Source: Leifsonia virtsii
Lineage (GTDB): Bacteria > Actinomycetota > Actinomycetes > Actinomycetales > Microbacteriaceae
Assembly (NCBI RefSeq): GCF_030433675.1
Contig: NZ_JAROCB010000004.1
Location: forward strand, 310,001-374,000
Length of the DNA: 64,000 nt
Direction: 5' to 3'
Each line of letters opens with the position of its first letter. Position 1 is the stretch's first letter. The translations under genes were made by a program, and so were the position numbers. The notes under the pieces are model-generated. The model had not been told where the DNA came from. It saw only the letters and a list, made by a program, of their open reading frames with translations, and did no database searches. Of the stretch, positions 26,586-35,365 are shown in pieces.

Positions 26586-28351
26586 TGTCCGCGCTGCGCC
26601 CACCCACCCCCGGCGACCCCACCGGGCAGGAGCCGGAAGGCAAGGGCCTCAAAGGCGGCGCGCTGGGGCTGCTGTCGAGCGTGGTCGTGGGGGTCGCGTC
26701 CACCGCGCCGGCGTACAGCCTCGCGGCGAGCCTCGGCTTCATCGTCGTCGGCGGGACGCTCGCGGCCGGCGTGAAGGCACCGGGAATCGTGCTGCTGGCG
26801 TTCGTGCCGATGTACCTCATCGCGGTCGCCTACCAGGAGCTGAACAAGGCCGAGCCGGACTGCGGCACCACGTTCACCTGGGCCACGCGCGCGTTCGGCC
26901 CGATCACCGGGTGGATGGGCGGCTGGGGGATCATCGTCGCAGACGTCATCGTGATGGCGAACCTGGCGCAGATCGCCGGGCAGTACTCGTACACGTTCGT
27001 CGGCAGCTTCGGGCTGCCGGGCGTCGCGGACCTGGCCAACAACGACGTCGCCGTCACGATCGCGGGGCTCGTGTGGATCGCGCTGATGACGTGGATCTGC
27101 TACCGCGGCATCGAGGTCTCCGCCCGGGTGCAGTACGTGCTGCTGGGGTTCGAGGTCGTCATCCTCATCCTCTTCGCCGTGTTCGCGCTGGTGAAGGTCT
27201 ACACCGGCAACGCCGAGCCGTACTCGCTGATCCCGCAATGGTCGTGGTTCAACCCGTTCACGCTCGACTTCGGGCAGACGATCGCCCCGGCGCTGCTGAC
27301 CGCCATCTTCATCTACTGGGGTTGGGACACGGCGGTGTCGGTCAACGAGGAGACGAAGGACCCGGGCAAGACGCCCGGGCGGGCGGCCGTGATCTCGACG
27401 CTGCTGCTGCTCGCCACCTACGCGCTGGTCACCGTGGCGACGGTCGCGTTCGCGGGCGTCGGCGACAAGGGGATCGGGCTGGCGAACCCGGCGAACTCCT
27501 CCGACGTGTTCTCTGCGATCGGGCCGACCCTGTTCGGCAGCGGACCGGTCGGGACGATCCTGATGGCACTGCTCGGCTTCTCCATCCTCACCTCGGCGTC
27601 GGCCTCGACGCAGACGACGATCCTCCCGACCGCCCGCACGGCGCTCTCGATGGCGGTCTACAAGGCCATCCCGGAGCGCTTCGCCCGCATCCACCCGCGC
27701 TTCCTCACCCCGACCTGGTCGACGATCGGGATGGGGCTGGTCTCGGCGCTCTTCTACCTGATCTTCACCGCGATCAGCGTCAGCCTGCTGAACGCCCTCA
27801 TCGGCTCGATCGGCCTGATGATCGCCTTCTACTACGGGCTGACCGGGTTCGCCTGCGTCTGGTTCTACCGCAAGACCCTGTTCCGCAGCGCGCGCACGGT
27901 GATCTTCCGCGGGCTGTTCCCGCTCGCGGGCGGCCTGATGCTGCTGGCGGTGTTCTGTTACGGCGTCTACAACTTCGCTCAGCCCGACTGGCTGACCGAC
28001 GACGCCGGCAAGAACGTGACCATCTTCGGCATTGGCGCGGAGGCGGTGGTCGGCGTCGGAGGGCTGCTCCTGGGGGTTATCCTCCTGGTGATCTGGCGGA
28101 TCGTCCGGCCGGACTTCTTCCGCGGCCGCACACTGCCGCGGCGCTCCGACGACCTGGTGCTGACCGCGCAGGGCACCGAGGCGGTGTTCGGCCTCCCCGA
28201 CTCCCGTACCCCCGCGACGGTGATCGCGCCCGACCTGTCCAACCTGCCGCCGGGGCAGCAGGCGCTCAACGCGGAGACGGGGGAGCCGGTTGCCGAGCCC
28301 GCGGAGCTGCCGCCGGCCGACACCGAGCTGCCGCGGGACCCGCGGGACTGA
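26585..28351 (+). CDS. APC family amino acid permease
   Basis: Predicted amino acid or amine transporter. 588 aa with about 12 membrane segments. The first segment SSVVVGVASTAPAYSLAASLGF carries the APC unwound helix 1 signature. ELNKAEPDCGTTFTWATRAFGP and GWGIIVADVIVMANLAQIAG are typical for the family, and WGWDTAVSVNEETKDPGKTPG is the helix 6-7 hallmark. The C-terminal tail of about 80 residues is soluble and Pro/Glu-rich. Specificity cannot be read. Confidence 0.88.
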   Translation: MSALRPPTPGDPTGQEPEGKGLKGGALGLLSSVVVGVASTAPAYSLAASLGFIVVGGTLAAGVKAPGIVLLAFVPMYLIAVAYQELNKAEPDCGTTFTWATRAFGPITGWMGGWGIIVADVIVMANLAQIAGQYSYTFVGSFGLPGVADLANNDVAVTIAGLVWIALMTWICYRGIEVSARVQYVLLGFEVVILILFAVFALVKVYTGNAEPYSLIPQWSWFNPFTLDFGQTIAPALLTAIFIYWGWDTAVSVNEETKDPGKTPGRAAVISTLLLLATYALVTVATVAFAGVGDKGIGLANPANSSDVFSAIGPTLFGSGPVGTILMALLGFSILTSASASTQTTILPTARTALSMAVYKAIPERFARIHPRFLTPTWSTIGMGLVSALFYLIFTAISVSLLNALIGSIGLMIAFYYGLTGFACVWFYRKTLFRSARTVIFRGLFPLAGGLMLLAVFCYGVYNFAQPDWLTDDAGKNVTIFGIGAEAVVGVGGLLLGVILLVIWRIVRPDFFRGRTLPRRSDDLVLTAQGTEAVFGLPDSRTPATVIAPDLSNLPPGQQALNAETGEPVAEPAELPPADTELPRDPRD

Positions 28352-28367
28352 CCGTCCGGTCGGCGGA

Positions 28368-28841
28368 TCAGGGTGTGGGGACGATGATGCTGCCGTCGTC
28401 CGCGCCGCCGACCTGGAGGGTGCCGTCGTTGCGCACGAGCACCGCCCGGCTCCACTGGTCGGGGAACGGGCAGGGGCCTCCGGGCCTGCCGGGGATCCGC
28501 ACCAGGGCGATGCGTTCGCTGCTCACGGTCGTGCCCGTCGCGTCCGTGATGGTGACGGCGAGGTCGTGTTTCCGGCCGTCGGCGTCGCCCCGCGGCACCA
28601 CGATCTCGACGGTGTCCGTCGTGCCGTCCTCCCGATCGCAGGTGCCGTCGTAGCAGGCGTGGACGGTGCCCCCAGGATGCGCGTGATGCCAGCCCTGCGC
28701 ATCCACACCGATGAGCGGCGGTCGCACGGCCGCTCCGGCGCAGAACGGCACGGGCGTGACGCAGCCGGCGAGCAGGATGCCGCTCGCGAGCAGCGCGACC
28801 ACTGCGATCGCTCCGGTGAGGCGACGACGGGTCAGTCCCAA
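28368..28841 (-). CDS. Putative lipoprotein, 157 aa
   Basis: Lipobox LLASGILLAGC follows an Arg-rich start (LTRRRLTGAI). The exported part contains CYDGTCDREDG and DLAVTITDATGTTVSSERIALV, suggesting a small beta domain with disulfides. The start is taken as TTG 28841, which overlaps the end of the upstream gene by ten bases; no better start exists between. Function unknown. Confidence 0.6.
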   Translation of the reverse strand: MGLTRRRLTGAIAVVALLASGILLAGCVTPVPFCAGAAVRPPLIGVDAQGWHHAHPGGTVHACYDGTCDREDGTTDTVEIVVPRGDADGRKHDLAVTITDATGTTVSSERIALVRIPGRPGGPCPFPDQWSRAVLVRNDGTLQVGGADDGSIIVPTP

Positions 28842-29425
28842 ATGCTCGTCACCCCGGCGGCGAGCTCCCGCAGGCGGCCGCCGTCGAGGACCGCCCGGGT
28901 CTCGGGGATGCCCTGCTCCGGCCACTCCAGCACCACCTCCAGGGGACCCTCCGGCGGGAGCGGCCACAGCCAGAGGCCGTCGTAGGAACGGTAGTAGTCC
29001 GCAGAGCCCGAGCCGGTCTGGTCGGATTGGGTGAGTGAGCGCAACGGCGGCTCGTCGAAGGGGGAGCCGCCGCCGGGGAAGTCCAGCAGCACCTTCTCGC
29101 CGTCGCCCAGCGCGACGCCGTAGCGGAGGCGTCCCGGGTCACCCGGGCCGAGCGGACCGTGGAAGCCCCACTGCTCCAGCTGCCACTCCCGCTGCGTCAG
29201 GTCGCCCCGGCGGAAGTGCCGCTCGAGACGGAACTCCACGCCGCTGCGGAACACGCGAGCGCCGGTCAGCACCACGGCGACCCGCGGGGTGACCGCCATC
29301 CGCTCGCCGACGGACAGGAACACAGGCAGCTCGTCCTCCGGCGGCCGCCACCACGGCATCTGCTCCGTCGTGGGGAAGCCGCCGCTCTCGTCCGGTGGGG
29401 GATCCATGGGGAAGAAGTTCGACAT
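28832..29425 (-). CDS. Hypothetical protein, 197 aa
   Basis: Soluble protein without signal peptide. It starts MSNFFPMDPPPDESGG; the middle is beta-strand-rich (VAVVLTGARVFRSGVEFRLERHFRR, cut here after VEFRLERHFRR). The tail LWLWPLPPEGPLEVVLEWPEQGIPETR resembles small actinobacterial hypotheticals seen repeatedly in Microbacteriaceae (memory-based). No catalytic motif. The downstream lipoprotein gene overlaps its stop. Confidence 0.7.
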   Translation of the reverse strand: MSNFFPMDPPPDESGGFPTTEQMPWWRPPEDELPVFLSVGERMAVTPRVAVVLTGARVFRSGVEFRLERHFRRGDLTQREWQLEQWGFHGPLGPGDPGRLRYGVALGDGEKVLLDFPGGGSPFDEPPLRSLTQSDQTGSGSADYYRSYDGLWLWPLPPEGPLEVVLEWPEQGIPETRAVLDGGRLRELAAGVTSIWD

Positions 29426-29529
29426 CACGGCACCAGGCCACCACATCCGTCCGGCGCGCCGCAAGGACCGACGTGGCGCGCGAACGGCCCCGGCGCGGGG
29501 AGCGCCGGGGCCGTCGTCGTGCGCGAGGG

Positions 29530-30285
29530 TCAGTGCCCGGAGGCGAGAGCCTGCTCGGCCTGCTGCGCGAGCTGCTGGATGCCGTCGCCGTAGCCGCCCG
29601 CGAGCGCGGTGGCCGCGATCTTCTGCACGTCGCCCGTCCGCTCGGCGGCGGGCGCGGACGCCAGCTGACCGAGGTCGGTGCGCAGCGCATCCGGGAGCTT
29701 GGCCGCCAGCTGCGCGTCACCGGTCACGTCGACCGCGACCGCGGCGCCGGTGTCGCCCAGCTGCGGCGACGACAGGTCGCCCGAGCGCAGGTCGTCGAGA
29801 AGGCCCTTCACCCCGGAGAGGCCGGAGCGGTCGTCCCGTGCATCCTTCAGGTGCGTGGCCAGGTCCTTGATGGCGCTGCCGTACCCGCCGTCGAGTGCCG
29901 TGCGGACGATCTTCTTGGCGTCGGCCGTGCGATCCTTCGCCGCCGCCGTTGAGAGCGTCGTGACGTCGCGCTGGAGCGAGTCGGGCAGCAGGGCGAGCAG
30001 CGGCTTGTCGGCGATCACACGCTTGGCGAGCGCCTGGGCCTTCGCGCCGTTCAGGTGGCCGGCGAACAGGTCGTGGCCCGCATCCGTCGACACGTGCGCC
30101 TGCGCCGTCGCCGACGAGGACGAGCCGGAGCCGGAGGCACCGCCGTCGACCGTCGTCGCGAACGCGCCCTGAGCCCCCACCCCCACCAGGGCGGTCGCCG
30201 CGATGAGGGACGCTGCGCCGACGGCCGCCCGCTTGGCGGTGAAGGCGCTGCTCTTCCGAACGGAGGTGTTCTTCGTCTGAATCAT
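29530..30285 (-). CDS. Secreted protein with two internal repeats, 251 aa
   Basis: Signal peptide AAVGAASLIAATALVGVGAQGAFA is Sec-type, with RBS AAAGGA before ATG 30285. After a Gly/Ser linker the mature part contains two related helical units. Unit 1 has LLPDSLQRDVTTLSTAAAKDR...ALDGGYGSAIKDLA. Unit 2 has KLPDALRTDLGQLASAPAAER...ALAGGYGDGIQQLA. The PDxLxxDlxxL...GGYGxxI pattern was not matched to a known family. It stands alone; function unknown. Confidence 0.7.
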   Translation of the reverse strand: MIQTKNTSVRKSSAFTAKRAAVGAASLIAATALVGVGAQGAFATTVDGGASGSGSSSSATAQAHVSTDAGHDLFAGHLNGAKAQALAKRVIADKPLLALLPDSLQRDVTTLSTAAAKDRTADAKKIVRTALDGGYGSAIKDLATHLKDARDDRSGLSGVKGLLDDLRSGDLSSPQLGDTGAAVAVDVTGDAQLAAKLPDALRTDLGQLASAPAAERTGDVQKIAATALAGGYGDGIQQLAQQAEQALASGH

Positions 30286-30451
30286 GGGATCCTTTCCGTG
30301 CCCGCGCTGCGGCCGACCGGTGTGCCGGCCGCATCGGACCGCGGGCTCCGGCGACGATACGGACCCCGTCTGGACCGTTCGTGCGGACACCCTGCGAGGT
30401 CCCGAAGGGTGGTTGACCCGCCTCCCGGCGCGGTTTATCGGAGCGGATCCG

Positions 30452-30670
30452 TCAGGCCGTCCGCGCTCCCATCACCTGGCGGAGCGCCAGGCGCAGCTGC
30501 GCCTCGATGCGGCGCGCCTGCTCGCTGCTGACGCCGTCGTTGTCGTTGCGGCGCTCGGAGCCGCCGCAACGCTCGCCGTCGCGGGTGAAGTGGATGGCGA
30601 GCCGACCGTCGCCGAGAACCGGCTGCTGCTCGCCGCAGTGTGCGCATTCGGAGAAAGAGAACAGGCCCAT
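30452..30670 (-). CDS. Small putative zinc-ribbon protein, 72 aa
   Basis: The N-terminal CAHCGEQ and a later HFTRDGERCGG give a Cys/His set suited to one zinc. The remainder is a charged helix (SSEQARRIEAQLRLALRQVMG). ATG 30670 opens MGLFSFSECAHCG. The gene is short and isolated, so it may be spurious, but the ordered Cys pattern argues for a real protein. Confidence 0.45.
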   Translation of the reverse strand: MGLFSFSECAHCGEQQPVLGDGRLAIHFTRDGERCGGSERRNDNDGVSSEQARRIEAQLRLALRQVMGARTA

Positions 30671-30733
30671 GCTCAGACGTTACGCACCGCGTGTTTCCGC
30701 ACGATTGCGGCGCGGAGACATCTCGATGACGGT

Positions 30734-31513
30734 TCAGCCCGCGGTCGGCGGGAGCCCGGACGGCTCGGCCGGCTGCGCCGGGCAGGTGGAGAGGATACGC
30801 GCGATCGCGTCATGCTCCGGGGGCGTGACCCACAGGCCGTAGACCGCCTTGACGGAGACCTGCCGGGCCACGTACTCGCAGCGGAACGCCTTGTTCGCCG
30901 GGAGCCACGTGGCGGCGTCCCCGGCGGACTTGCTCTGGTTGGCAGCGCCGTCCACCGCCAGCAGGTTGAGCGGGTCGTTGGCCAGGCGGACGCGCTGCTC
31001 GCGGCTCAACCGCTGCGCGCCGGTGACCCACGCGTTCTGCAGGGGGACCAGGTGGTCGATCTGCACGAGCGCGGAGGTCTTCTCGCCGCGCACGAAGTGG
31101 ATGGTGCGCCCGGTGTACGGGTCGGCCAGCGTCCCGGAGAGCACGCGGCAGCCGCCCTGCCGGGCGGCGCCCGTGAGGTCGCGGGAGAGGATGTCGTCGC
31201 GGGTGTCGCAGCCGTTGCGGTCCACGTCCAGCCACGCCGCCCCGAAGTCCTCCGTGCGCTGGTACCCGGACGCGGGCGCCCTGCCCTTGACCGGCAGCGT
31301 CGCGAGCAGCGCGAGGGCCGTGCCGGCCGGGGCCGGAGCGGCGGTGGCGCTCGGAGCGGCGGTGGTGCTCGGGTCGGCCCCGCCGGTCGCGAGCGGGAGA
31401 TCGCGGAGCGCCGTCGCGGCACCCGCGCAGCCCGTGGTGAGCAGCGAAGCGGCGAGGACGACGGCGGCGGCGAGCGTGCGGCGGGCGGGGGAGCGGCGGG
31501 GCGTGTTTCTCAT
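30734..31513 (-). CDS. Secreted HNH-family nuclease (DUF1524/GmrSD C-terminal-like), lipoprotein
   Basis: Exported nuclease candidate, 259 aa. Lipobox LLTTGCAG follows a basic n-region. An Ala/Pro/Thr linker (residues 35-70) leads to a catalytic core: QIDHLVPLQNAW (first His), then ANDPLNLLAVDGAANQSKSA (central Asn) and DAATWLPANKAFRCEYVARQ. This core is shared with many actinobacterial secreted HNH proteins. Two Cys pairs may stabilise it outside the cell. Possible roles are nutrient DNA scavenging or competition; no immunity gene is adjacent. Confidence 0.82.
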   Translation of the reverse strand: MRNTPRRSPARRTLAAAVVLAASLLTTGCAGAATALRDLPLATGGADPSTTAAPSATAAPAPAGTALALLATLPVKGRAPASGYQRTEDFGAAWLDVDRNGCDTRDDILSRDLTGAARQGGCRVLSGTLADPYTGRTIHFVRGEKTSALVQIDHLVPLQNAWVTGAQRLSREQRVRLANDPLNLLAVDGAANQSKSAGDAATWLPANKAFRCEYVARQVSVKAVYGLWVTPPEHDAIARILSTCPAQPAEPSGLPPTAG

Positions 31514-31558
31514 CTGATTCGAAGGTAGCGGGCACGGCCGACACCTTCCGCCAGCCGT

Positions 31559-31578
31559 TCTAACGATATATCGTTAGA
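31559..31578. promoter_or_regulatory. Perfect 20-bp palindrome, PadR operator candidate
   Basis: TCTAACGATA followed directly by its reverse complement, ending 25 bp before the padR start. AT-rich in a GC-rich context and symmetrical without spacer, as expected for a PadR dimer autoregulating its own promoter. Confidence 0.7.
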
Positions 31579-31603
31579 TATCGCTGACGATCGGAGGATC
31601 ATC

Positions 31604-32170
31604 ATGTCCACCTCATTCCCCACCGGCGGCTTCGGCGCCCGCATGGACCCGGACGCCATGTGGCAGGCGTTCGAGCAGCTGCGGTCGACGTTCGAGAAGA
31701 AGGTCGGCTCCCGGATGGGACGCGGCGACGTCCGCGCCGCCGTGCTCTCCCTGCTGAGCGAGAAGCCGATGCACGGCTACCAGATCATCCGTGAGATCGA
31801 GGAGCGCAGCGGCGGCTCGTGGAAGCCGAGCGCCGGTTCCGTCTACCCGACCCTGCAGCTGCTCGCCGACGAGGGCCTCATCACTGCGGAGGAGTCGAAC
31901 GGCCGCAAGACCTACGCGCTCACCGAGGAGGGCCGGGAGGTCGCCGCGAGCGAGGGAAGCGCGCCGTGGCTCGACGGCGGCGACACCGCCGACGGCACGG
32001 GAAGCCAGCGTCGCACGGCCGGTCCTGGCGCCCTGCCGAAGGCAGGGATGGAGCTGGCGCAGGCGGTCGCGCAGGTGCACCGCACGGGCACGCCCGACCA
32101 GGTGCAGGAGGCCGTGGCCGTGCTGGAGGAGGCACGCCGCAAGCTGTACTCGATCCTCGCCCAGGGCTGA
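31604..32170 (+). CDS. PadR family transcriptional regulator
   Basis: 188 aa. The winged helix is about residues 42-115: GDVRAAVLSLLSEKPMHGYQIIREIEERSGGSWKPSAGSVYPTLQLLADEGLIT is the family core, of which HGYQIIREIEERSGG and SAGSVYPTLQ are diagnostic. The C-terminal helix (VQEAVAVLEEARRKLYSILA) likely mediates dimerisation. RBS GGAGGA precedes the ATG. The upstream 20-bp palindrome suggests autorepression, and the kinase gene five bases downstream would be co-regulated. Confidence 0.92.
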   Translation: MSTSFPTGGFGARMDPDAMWQAFEQLRSTFEKKVGSRMGRGDVRAAVLSLLSEKPMHGYQIIREIEERSGGSWKPSAGSVYPTLQLLADEGLITAEESNGRKTYALTEEGREVAASEGSAPWLDGGDTADGTGSQRRTAGPGALPKAGMELAQAVAQVHRTGTPDQVQEAVAVLEEARRKLYSILAQG

Positions 32171-32175
32171 CCCGG

Positions 32176-33888
32176 GTGTCGGACCAGGCGCCGGCCGCGA
32201 CGGGAGCGCCCGCGGCGACGCCGGCGACGCGTGCGCGCTACCGCCGCATCCTGCGCTTCGCCGGCTGGAACCTCACCGTCACCTGGTGGTACGAGCTGTT
32301 CCTGCCGCGCATCGGGCTCGCGTCGGTCGCCGCCCGCACCCGATCGCGCCGGATGCGGCGGTTCGCGCAGCGCTTCCACGCTCTCGCGGTCGACCTCGGC
32401 GGCCTGATGATCAAGGTCGGGCAGTTCATGTCCTCCCGGCTCGACGTGCTGCCGCCGGAGATCACCAGCGAGCTCGAGGGTCTGCAGGACGAGGTGCCGG
32501 CCGTGCCGTTCCCGGCCATCCGGGCGCTCGCGGAGGCCGAGCTCGGGATGCCGCTGGACCGCGCGTTCGCGTCCGTCGACGAGGTGCCGGTGGCCGCGGC
32601 CTCCCTCGGGCAGGCCCACCGCGGACGGCTGCTCCCGGAGCTCGCGGCCGACATCGGGCTGGACGCGGTGGTGCTGAAGGTGCAGCGTCCGGGCATCGAC
32701 GCGATCGTGGACGTCGACCTCGCCGCCCTGCGCCGCGTCGGCCGCTGGCTGAGCCACGTGCGCCTGGTCTCCGACCGGGTCGACGCTCCCGCGCTGGTGG
32801 AGGAGTTCGCACGCACCAGCCTGGAGGAGATCGACTACCTGCATGAGGCGGCGAACTCCGAGCGCTTCGCCGAGGAGTTCGACGGCGACGCCCGCGTGGC
32901 GGTGCCCGCCGTCGTCTGGGAGCGGACGACCACGCGCGTGCTGACCCTGCAGGACGTGACCGCCATCAAGATCACCGATGCCGACGGGCTGCGCGCCGCC
33001 GGCATCGACCCGGCCGAGGTCGCGCCGGTGTTCGCCGAGGTGATGTTCGACCAGCTGTTCACGAACGGGTTCTTCCACGCCGACCCGCACCCCGGCAACA
33101 TCTTCGTGACGCCGCTGCCCGAGGCGGCGGGGGAGCGGCCGTGGCGGCTCACCTTCGTCGACTTCGGGATGATGGGCGAGGTGCCGCCGGGCACCCGCAG
33201 CGGCCTCCGCAAGCTGCTGATCGCGGCGGCGTCCCGGGACGGCAAAGGTCTGGTGGACGCCATCCGCGACGTCGGCGTGCTGCTCCCGACCGCCGACACG
33301 GCCGAGCTGGAGCGGGCGATGACCCACCTGTTCGCCCGGTTCGGCGGCATGGGGTTCGCCGAGCTGCGCGAGGTCGACCCGCGCGAGTTCCGGGAGTTCG
33401 CCGTCGAGTTCGGCGACGTGGTGCGGTCCCTGCCGTTCCAGCTGCCGGAGAACTTCCTGCTCATCATCCGGGCCATGTCCCTCACCTCCGGCGTGTGCAG
33501 CGCGCTCGACCCGTCGTTCAACCTGTGGGACTCGGTCGAGCCGTACGCGGCGCAGCTGCTGCGCGACGAGCGCGGCAACCTCGGGCAGGACATCGCCAAG
33601 CAGGCGCTCGACAACCTGACCATCGCGTGGCGGCTGCCGAAGCGGCTGGACGACCTCGTCACGCGCATCGACGACGGCTCGATCGCGGTGAACGCGCCGC
33701 GCCTCGAGCAACGGGTCGGCCGGCTCGAGCGGGCGGCACGGCGACTGGTGGCGGGCGTGGTCTTCGGCGGCGTCGTGATCGCCGGGGCGATCATCCACAC
33801 CACGGACCAGGTGCTCGGGGCGGTGTTCCTCGCCGCCTCGGTCGTGCCGCTGGCGTTCACCGTCTTCACAGGCCGCCGGGGAGGGTGA
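32176..33888 (+). CDS. ABC1/UbiB family atypical kinase
   Basis: 570 aa. Carries the UbiB hallmarks: KxGQ in MIKVGQFMSSR, the Ala-rich nucleotide loop PVAAASLGQAH, Lys in VVLKVQRPG, catalytic FHADPHPGNIF and metal-binding VDFGMM. Two C-terminal hydrophobic helices (about residues 525-565) anchor it to the membrane. In ubiquinone makers UbiB aids quinone biosynthesis; actinobacteria use menaquinone, so its role here is uncertain, perhaps lipid or quinone handling. GTG start lies five bases after padR. Confidence 0.88.
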   Translation: MSDQAPAATGAPAATPATRARYRRILRFAGWNLTVTWWYELFLPRIGLASVAARTRSRRMRRFAQRFHALAVDLGGLMIKVGQFMSSRLDVLPPEITSELEGLQDEVPAVPFPAIRALAEAELGMPLDRAFASVDEVPVAAASLGQAHRGRLLPELAADIGLDAVVLKVQRPGIDAIVDVDLAALRRVGRWLSHVRLVSDRVDAPALVEEFARTSLEEIDYLHEAANSERFAEEFDGDARVAVPAVVWERTTTRVLTLQDVTAIKITDADGLRAAGIDPAEVAPVFAEVMFDQLFTNGFFHADPHPGNIFVTPLPEAAGERPWRLTFVDFGMMGEVPPGTRSGLRKLLIAAASRDGKGLVDAIRDVGVLLPTADTAELERAMTHLFARFGGMGFAELREVDPREFREFAVEFGDVVRSLPFQLPENFLLIIRAMSLTSGVCSALDPSFNLWDSVEPYAAQLLRDERGNLGQDIAKQALDNLTIAWRLPKRLDDLVTRIDDGSIAVNAPRLEQRVGRLERAARRLVAGVVFGGVVIAGAIIHTTDQVLGAVFLAASVVPLAFTVFTGRRGG

Positions 33889-33925
33889 GCGGAATACCGC
33901 CTGGTCCGCCGGTGTTTCACCACAC

Positions 33926-34306
33926 ATGGCAACCACCGAGATCACCTCGACCAACCACGACCAGACCGTCGCCGACGGCATCGTGCTGCTCGACTTCTGG
34001 GCCGACTGGTGCGGCCCGTGTCACATGTTCGCCCCCGTCTTCGAGAAGGCGTCCGAGAAGCACTCCGACATCACCTTCGGGAAGATCGACACCGAGGCGC
34101 AGCAGGCGCTGGCGGCGTCGTACGGCATCCAGTCCATCCCGACGCTGATCGCGTACCGCGACGGCATCCCCCTGTTCTCGCAGGCCGGCGCCCTTCCGGG
34201 CGAGGCCGTCGAGGACCTCATCCAGCAGATCCGCGGCCTTGACATGACCGAGGTGCGGAAGCAGTACGAGGAGCTGAAGGCGAAGGCCGAGCGGCAGCAG
34301 AGCTGA
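33926..34306 (+). CDS. trxA: Thioredoxin
   Basis: Cytoplasmic disulfide reductase of 126 aa with active site FWADWCGPCHMF and cis-Pro segment QSIPTLIAYRDG. The C-terminus is extended by about 15 charged residues (RKQYEELKAKAERQQS) compared with classical thioredoxin, a usual actinobacterial variant. It is followed by a strong hairpin terminator. Confidence 0.92.
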   Translation: MATTEITSTNHDQTVADGIVLLDFWADWCGPCHMFAPVFEKASEKHSDITFGKIDTEAQQALAASYGIQSIPTLIAYRDGIPLFSQAGALPGEAVEDLIQQIRGLDMTEVRKQYEELKAKAERQQS

Positions 34307-34324
34307 GCCGAGCGCTCCCTCCGG

Positions 34325-34362
34325 AAGGCGCGGCCCCGTCGCGAGACGGGTGCCGCGCCTTT
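34325..34362. terminator. Hairpin terminator between convergent genes
   Basis: Stem AAGGCGCGGCCCCGTC/GACGGGTGCCGCGCCTTT around loop GCGA, with one bulged mismatch; the outer A/T pairs give a short T-run on each strand. Lies between thioredoxin and the convergent gene ending at 34376, so probably bidirectional. Confidence 0.8.
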
Positions 34363-34375
34363 CCTGTTCCCGCGA

Positions 34376-35365
34376 TCAGGCGAGGTCGCGCAGGCGCTGC
34401 TCCAGCGCCTCGGTCTCGATCGCGAGGAGGTCCTGCGGGCCGATCCGGAGTCGGCGGAGCTGCAGGTTGTAGACCGCCTGCGCGGCGTCGTCGGTGATGT
34501 GGAGCAGCTCCGCGATCCGAGCGAGTGCCGCTTGATCGTCGCGCGCGTCGCGGATGGCGTCGACGAGCTCCGGGAAGCGATCGCGCGCCGCGCGGTAGGC
34601 ATGGAGGATGCGGAGGCGGTCCTCGGTCGCCTGGCGTTCATGGCCCGCGGGCGGCGGCGCCCGATGCGGCGACGGTCGGTGAGCGGCGATGAGCTCGGGG
34701 GTCAGCTCGATGCGCAGCGGCTCGGCGGTCGTCAGCCGCAGCGTCGGGGTGAACGCGTGGATGAGGTAGGGCCCAGGTTGCGCGTCCCGCCACTGCGAGG
34801 AGTCGATGCGGGCGTGGACGCGCAGGTAGTCGCCCGGATCGAGCGGGAGCGGGCGATCCTGCCCTGATGCCCAGGCGAAGAAGAAGCCGCCGCCGCTCGA
34901 GCCGCCGGCGGGGACGAGGGACGCGGTGGCGTAGAAGGAGTCGTCATCCGGGAACCAGCGCTCTGCGCCCTCGTTGACGATGTCGACGGCGAGCGCGTCC
35001 ACGTCGAGCAGCTCCCGCGTGATCGCCGGCCAGCGGATGGCCAGCCCGGCCCGGCGCTCGGCGACGCTCCGACGGAGCGGCTGCGGGTCGGGCTGGACGG
35101 TGACGCGGGCGGGTTCCGTGCCGCTGACGTGCGCGAGGTGCCAGAGGCTGCGAGCAGGGTCGGCGGGGTGGCCGAGCAGGAGCGAACCCTCGCCGGTCGG
35201 CGCCTCCGCGAGCACGCGCCAGCCGTCGTCCGGTGTGGCGGGGGGCAGGGTCTCGGTCGGTGCGCCGATCCTCGTCAGGAGCGCTTGAAGCCGCTCGCCG
35301 TCGAGCGCGAGTGCCGACCGTTCGACGTCGTACGGTCCGATCTGCGGGGCGGTGTCATCCCTCAC
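34376..35365 (-). CDS. Hypothetical protein with a GyrA-like C-terminal helical segment
   Basis: 329 aa from GTG 35365. The N-terminal two thirds (beta-rich, WHLAHVSGTEPARVTVQPDP, IDSSQWRDAQPGPYLIHAF) match nothing I know. Residues about 255-325 resemble the coiled coil/dimer-gate helices of DNA gyrase subunit A: ILHAYRAARDRFPELVDAIRDA, then ARIAELLHITDDAAQAVYNLQLRRL and LAIETEALEQRLRDL. There is no catalytic Tyr region, so it is not a topoisomerase. Third gene of a membrane-protein operon with 11-bp overlap. Confidence 0.7.
   Translation of the reverse strand: MRDDTAPQIGPYDVERSALALDGERLQALLTRIGAPTETLPPATPDDGWRVLAEAPTGEGSLLLGHPADPARSLWHLAHVSGTEPARVTVQPDPQPLRRSVAERRAGLAIRWPAITRELLDVDALAVDIVNEGAERWFPDDDSFYATASLVPAGGSSGGGFFFAWASGQDRPLPLDPGDYLRVHARIDSSQWRDAQPGPYLIHAFTPTLRLTTAEPLRIELTPELIAAHRPSPHRAPPPAGHERQATEDRLRILHAYRAARDRFPELVDAIRDARDDQAALARIAELLHITDDAAQAVYNLQLRRLRIGPQDLLAIETEALEQRLRDLA

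Noticed and set aside
25580-27694. Open frame continuing upstream of the MFS gene on the minus strand
   Set aside because: It runs through the TetR and APC permease genes in antisense; the translation matches nothing and the real start is GTG 25579.
32462-33932. Long minus-strand open frames opposite the UbiB-type kinase
   Set aside because: Protein sequence is Arg/Ser/Ala-rich without domains while the plus strand encodes all kinase motifs.
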